DNA of 64,000 nt from Lineus longissimus (Eukaryota; Nemertea; Pilidiophora; Heteronemertea; Lineidae). A program made the translations under genes and the position numbers. Of the stretch, positions 60,101 through 64,000 are shown one piece after another. Numbering within the stretch: position 1 is the stretch's first letter; each line of letters starts with the position of its first letter. The notes beneath the pieces were generated by a model, which did no database searches, was not told the DNA's origin, and was given only the letters and a program-made list of their open reading frames with translations. The stretch spans positions 20,606,070 through 20,670,069 of the forward strand of contig NC_088314.1 in the NCBI RefSeq assembly GCF_910592395.1. The letters are read 5' to 3'.

Positions 60101-60159
60101 TGATTTCATGCAATCCCTTTATGAAAATGATCAGGTATTCACCATGTGAAAATGAGACA

Positions 60160-61530
60160 CATCTTTCCTAATGGTGGAGACAAGATCGACTTCCTCGACA
60201 CGTTGCGTTACGGTCAGGTCTTTGATGACTCGTAGAACTCGACGGTAGTCTTTCTTTCATCGCCCGGACATCAATACGAAGACAAGGGGCACCTGTTTGA
60301 TGTGTTCGCCGCTCCTAACGAATGCGTTGATAGACATCAGCTGGGTGAAAGGGACGTTCACAACCTTGAAAGTGCCGTCCGTATACCACGTCTTAGCTCT
60401 GGAGAGAAGGCGCAACATCTTGTCAGTGGCAAAAACGAGGTGGCGTTTACTCCCGACATGTACATATCTTCTTAGGAAGTCATCTGGGATGTGCGAGTAG
60501 TCAATCTCGAAATCCAGGTCACGTGGCTCGGTTGATCTTCTGTCGGTGATAGTTTGCGGATCTGGCGAGGTCAACTGGCTTCGGCAGGGCTTCCAGCGGC
60601 GGCTGGGAGGTGTCCTGGATCCCTTCATCCAGCATAACTTTATTCACGATCTGGGCGGCTGAGGTGAAAATCTCACGTGCGGCAGTCTTCTTTACTTGAG
60701 CGGATACTGACGTCGCCAGGGGGTCCCGAGTTTCCCTGGATGGATGTGCGCCTGGCTACCACGGGTGAAACTTGCGCCTTTCTGGATGACCGTCGCCTTG
60801 CACCACATCGTCTTGTTTCTGACGCTACAGGTCCACGTCCGATTGCCGTTGGCCCTCTTGGCCTTCACGCAGTATGTGTAGCCATTGCTGTCCGGCAGTT
60901 TCTCTTACCCTTCTGGGACCCATCAGTGATGATCTGGTATGTCGTAGCGGCAACGGATTCGTCTTCGTATGGCCGGATGGTCGTGTCTTCCATGGAGGAC
61001 ACTTCTACAATAGACGGGATCTGGTATTCCCCCAGGGTAGGGTCATGGGACTCATCGGCGCGCACATCAGCAAAGTAGATGTCAAGCTCATCACGAATCT
61101 CTTGGTCTGGGCTGCGGGTCGTCTCTCTCGGCGAAGTATTCATCTACCGCTTGCTGCATCTCATCTGGTGTGGGTGGCGTCTCGTCCTGGCTGGCTGACT
61201 GGGCTGTGTCGGCATCTGTCTCTTGCTGCGCATCTCGGCTGGGCATCTCCAGTGAAATCTCCATGGGCTCGACGTTCAGCAGGGACAGGGACAAACGGCT
61301 ACTTTCTGCTAATTGTCGGCGGCCTGGTGTCAAGTCGGCAAGGAAGGCATTTCCATTCGATGTCTATTCCCTCTTTTACGGCTGTTCTGTATCTCTCTCG
61401 GCTGATCCCTGTCCCGCAGGTCCGATGCTGCCAACGATTGCATCCGTCACAGAGCAAACCTTCCTGTCTCTTTCGAACTGGCTCCTGGCAGGCAATGCAT
61501 CCGTGAAGGTCTTGTCCGAACATCATCTTG
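60160..61530 (-). pseudogene. Decayed PHD / FLYWCH / MULE-transposase element
   Basis: Read on the minus strand, pieces in shifting frames follow one family order. First comes a PHD-type finger (CIAC, CDGCNRWQHRTC, WKCLPC; 61526 to about 61340), then an acidic linker. A FLYWCH-like finger follows (TYQIITDGSQKGKR, frameshift, GYTYCVKAKRANGN, TWTCSV, AHIHPG). Next is a helical part (EIFTSAAQIVNKVMLDEG) and the start of a MULE-type transposase domain (YSHIPDDFLRRYV, LLSRAKTWYTDGTFKVVNVP, QVPLVFVLMSG). At least three frameshifts separate these parts, and CGA is followed by TGA at the KKDYRR position, so it cannot make a full protein. The arrangement is common in repeat-rich marine invertebrate genomes. 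The catalytic C-terminal half is missing or unrecognisable. Confidence 0.85.
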
Positions 61531-61845
61531 TTGCTTCTTGAAGAGTGAGTCTTGTGGTATTGCCAGATAGGGACTTTGAATGATAGGCCTTCAGCAACCT
61601 GGCCTTTTACACAGCTCGCTGATGGGCCTAATGAGATGAACACCATCTCGAAATCTTACTTTTCTGTTCATAACCTGCGTATGTGATCAGATGAACATCA
61701 TCTCAAAATGATTAAAGGGTGCCGTTAATTAGCCTTTTGTGTGAAAGTTAATCATATTAATTAACAACGAGATCAAGGCCAATTGAATGCTCTATTGGAT
61801 CTTTACCCCCATACATAATCACTTTAATTACACTTTCATTGAAAG

Positions 61846-61950
61846 CGAGGACGTTTTTGACACGAGGACGTTTTTGACACGAGGACGTTTTTGACACGAA
61901 GACGTTTTGGTACCTTGAAAGCGAGGACGTTTTGGCATGGGGACGTTTTC
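61846..61950. repeat. 18-bp tandem repeat
   Basis: GAGGACGTTTTTGACAC repeats three to four times, followed by shorter GACGTTTTGG variants. Confidence 0.85.
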
Positions 61951-62134
61951 ATTGGATACCTGCAGATTTGGTGCATAGCAGGAAAGGAAGGTGAAAGTGA
62001 TGCAGGGTGGATGAGCAGTCAGTTGGTGCTGAAGGGGCCGGAATGATTATATTCCTGACAATATCAACAACGAAACAGTTGCCTCAAAATTAAAAAGATC
62101 GTCCAGGAATTTGGATAGATGCAAGGTCGATACT

Positions 62135-62215
62135 GATGACGATTTGGAGCGAAACGACTTCGATTTGGGGCGAAACAACTGGGGCGAAAAGGTCACGGAG
62201 CGAAACGACCGCAAT
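62135..62215. repeat. GGAGCGAAACGAC short repeats
   Basis: Four copies of a GGGGCGAAACAAC / GGAGCGAAACGAC motif at 17-25 bp spacing. Function unknown. Confidence 0.6.
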
Positions 62216-62352
62216 TCGCTTTTGTTTATATGATTAGTTGACATTATCGCCAGAAGAGTGCGCGGAATTTCCCCACAATGCTTTGGAACTTCCTCTCAGC
62301 GCATGCGTACACGTGCGATTTAGTTGGATTGAAAACTTCAGCTTTCGAGAGA

Positions 62353-62629
62353 ATGAGTTCGAGAAAAGGTGCTTTTTCTCACCCAGATCATCATAGAATT
62401 TAAAATACTGTGTATCTAAGGCAACATTTTGATACCCCATATCTTCCTGTATTTCAGTTCTTGCGATTCAAGCGCGGAAAAAGCGTTCTAAAGCCAAAGG
62501 TAGACACAGGGGTCCCGTGGTTGCTGAGGATTCTACTGAAAATGACTGCGGAGTTCGTCAGAATGGTCAGTCAACTTCGACAGGACCCAAAACAAGGGCT
62601 GCAGAGAAAGCCAGTGCTAAACAAAACGC
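62353..62629 (+). CDS. Possible first two exons of a basic protein
   Basis: ATG at 62353 begins MSSRK, with a donor AAAAG/GTGCTT after 62368. The acceptor ATTTCAG at 62457 opens an exon to 62629 (GC/GTAAGT). Joined in phase the protein reads VLAIQARKKRSKAKGRHRG, VVAEDSTENDCG and STGPKTRAAEKASAKQN, a lysine/arginine-rich sequence suggestive of a nuclear protein. An overlapping unspliced frame (62410-62700) is less protein-like. Later exons are not recognised in the window, and the donor GTGCTT is weak. The family is unknown. Confidence 0.35.
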
Positions 62630-63077
62630 GTAAGTTGACGCCAATGATAATTTGCCTATCTTTTGGTAGGGTTTTCAGGCCATCATATGTCATTTTGTAG
62701 GTTGTCATTTTGTTGTCTGTTGAGTGTTGTCTTCATTCATTTGCATTCTTCTTCATTCATTCAAGGTTCATTCAACCATTCATTGACCTTTTCAAACTTT
62801 AGGGCACTGCGTTTCAACCGGAACGGAGGGTCACCATGTCTTAGGTCATTGTCAGAAGTCGGCTTTTGCCTTCTGACGTGTTGTGAGTCTGCGCAGTTGA
62901 TTTGTTTTTGCAATTGAAGTTTTCGTATTGAGAGGTATGTTAGATTGAAACGTGTGTAACACTTTCTTGCATTACACCTTTACTGACCTTTCGGTTTGAT
63001 ATGTTGCAGGTTTGTTGAGAGGTGAATGCTCGCAGGTGTGATGTATCTATTCTGATCATGATAATTAGGAATTACTA

Positions 63078-63421
63078 TGAAGTAGGGAGCTTTGGTCACA
63101 TGACTCTTTAATTGATCAATTAACTCCAACTGTTTAGGGGCTTAGTCCATTCATTGCACTGGATTATAGTATAAAAATGAGTGTATGAAGTGGGGAGCTT
63201 GGGTCACTCGACTCTGACACTTAATTGAGCAATCAGCTCCCAATAGGTTTTGGGGGTCAGTCCATTCATTGCACTGGTTTATAGTATGATAATGATTGTA
63301 TGATTGAAGTGGGGAGCTTGGGTCACTCGACTCTGACACTTAATTGAGCAATTAGCTCCCAACAGTTTTGGGGGTCAGTCCATGCATTGCACTGGGCTGA
63401 AGTGTGTGTAAAAATGAGTGT
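63078..63421. repeat. Triplicated ~118-bp repeat
   Basis: Copies at 63078-63185, 63186-63303 and 63305-63421 share TGAAGTGGGGAGCTTGGGTC, TTAATTGAGCAAT and GGGGGTCAGTCCATTCATTG. Copies 2 and 3 are closest; copy 1 is more diverged. The array ends about 35 bp before the foldback element. Confidence 0.9.
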
Positions 63422-63454
63422 CTTCAGGGCCTCCTCAAATTTGGATTTATTTTA

Positions 63455-63877
63455 GCATGGATGGACGTGGAGAGGTGGTTTTATGGACTGCAGTTCTGTG
63501 AGATACCCCTGCTGTGAGCGTGGTAACGATACTTCATGATTAGTGACAACATCAAGTGGTGTATTGATGCGAGAGTGGAGGTGACCTGGGCTCATACGGA
63601 AAATGAAATGATGGAAACGCCAGAAGAGTATGAGGGAGGTTACCAGGACGTGTTGTCCTTGATGTTAAGTCCAGACCACCATGGCCTCCAGGACATCTCC
63701 ATCCACGTCCTCGAATTTATGCACATCGCTCCAGATGGCACAACCGCCAAGGCCACAAGACTCTCCAGAGAGTCTTCCTGGATCCATCGCCTGCGCACCA
63801 TGTTGCTGTTAGGACTTAACATCAAGGACAACACGTCCTGGTAACCTCCCTCATACTCCTCTGGCGTTTCCATCATT
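63455..63877. mobile_element. Foldback (palindromic) element, copy 2
   Basis: The left flank 63455-63606 matches 40882-41040. Inverted arms are 63607-63672 and 63812-63877: 66 bp with one mismatch, around a 139-bp centre. That centre is the reverse complement of about 41101-41240 in copy 1, so it is in opposite orientation relative to the flank. The minus strand reads MMETPEEYEGGYQDVLSLML, MVRRRWIQEDSLESLVALAV and PSGAMC, the same peptide that copy 1 carries on the plus strand. No transposase or clear target-site duplication seen. Confidence 0.85.
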
Positions 63878-64000
63878 AGAACTGCAATATGGAGATGAAT
63901 AGGCCCTATGTCTCTCGAGCCATTGTCTGGCGTCTTTTACCGTGAGGCTCTATTGTAAAGATGGTTTATTTGCCTGACCCTAGGTGGTACCGACGTATCT

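Overview
This is animal nuclear DNA. Genes are split by GT-AG introns, intergenic DNA is AT-rich, and minisatellites, foldback repeats and transposon remains are common. Gene content and repeat style suggest a marine invertebrate bilaterian, either a lophotrochozoan or an invertebrate deuterostome. I cannot name the species from the sequence.

Layout. (1) Positions 1-42481, minus strand: one very large WNK (with-no-lysine) kinase gene. Fourteen coding exons can be joined in phase, from an N-terminal exon at 42481-41411 to a 3' exon that runs off the left edge. The second intron alone is about 15.8 kb. The exons cover a disordered N-terminus, the complete kinase domain, the first CCT/OSR1-like domain, Q-rich and proline-rich linkers, a polyglutamine exon, the second CCT domain and part of the C-terminal tail. 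(2) 42482-44515: intergenic. (3) 44516-48829, minus: a six-exon fructosamine/ketosamine-3-kinase gene (318 aa). (4) 48830-49788: a 960-bp head-to-head gap holding an E2F-type site next to the following gene. (5) 49789-57000, plus: a complete MCM2 replicative helicase gene with 18 coding exons (893 aa) and two AATAAA signals. (6) 57057-57833: a 78-bp minisatellite starting just past the MCM2 3' end. (7) 58844-59644, plus: an unrecognised gene or first exon encoding an MGVCSS... protein with a duplicated internal motif. (8) 60160-61530, minus: a decayed PHD/FLYWCH/MULE-transposase element. (9) 62353-62629, plus: possible first two exons of a basic protein. (10) 63078-63880: a triplicated ~118-bp repeat joined to a foldback element whose other copy lies in WNK intron 1.

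The three identified genes do not form a pathway: WNK controls ion transport and cell volume, FN3K repairs glycated proteins, and MCM2 licenses and unwinds replication origins. FN3K and MCM2 are divergent and may share a promoter region.

The least ordinary signal is a foldback (palindromic) element present twice, at 40.88-41.39 kb and 63.45-63.88 kb. The same internal segment survives in opposite orientations in the two copies and carries the same short reading frame. A second foldback family with a tRNA B-box-like end occurs at 15.65 kb and, decayed, in MCM2 intron 5.
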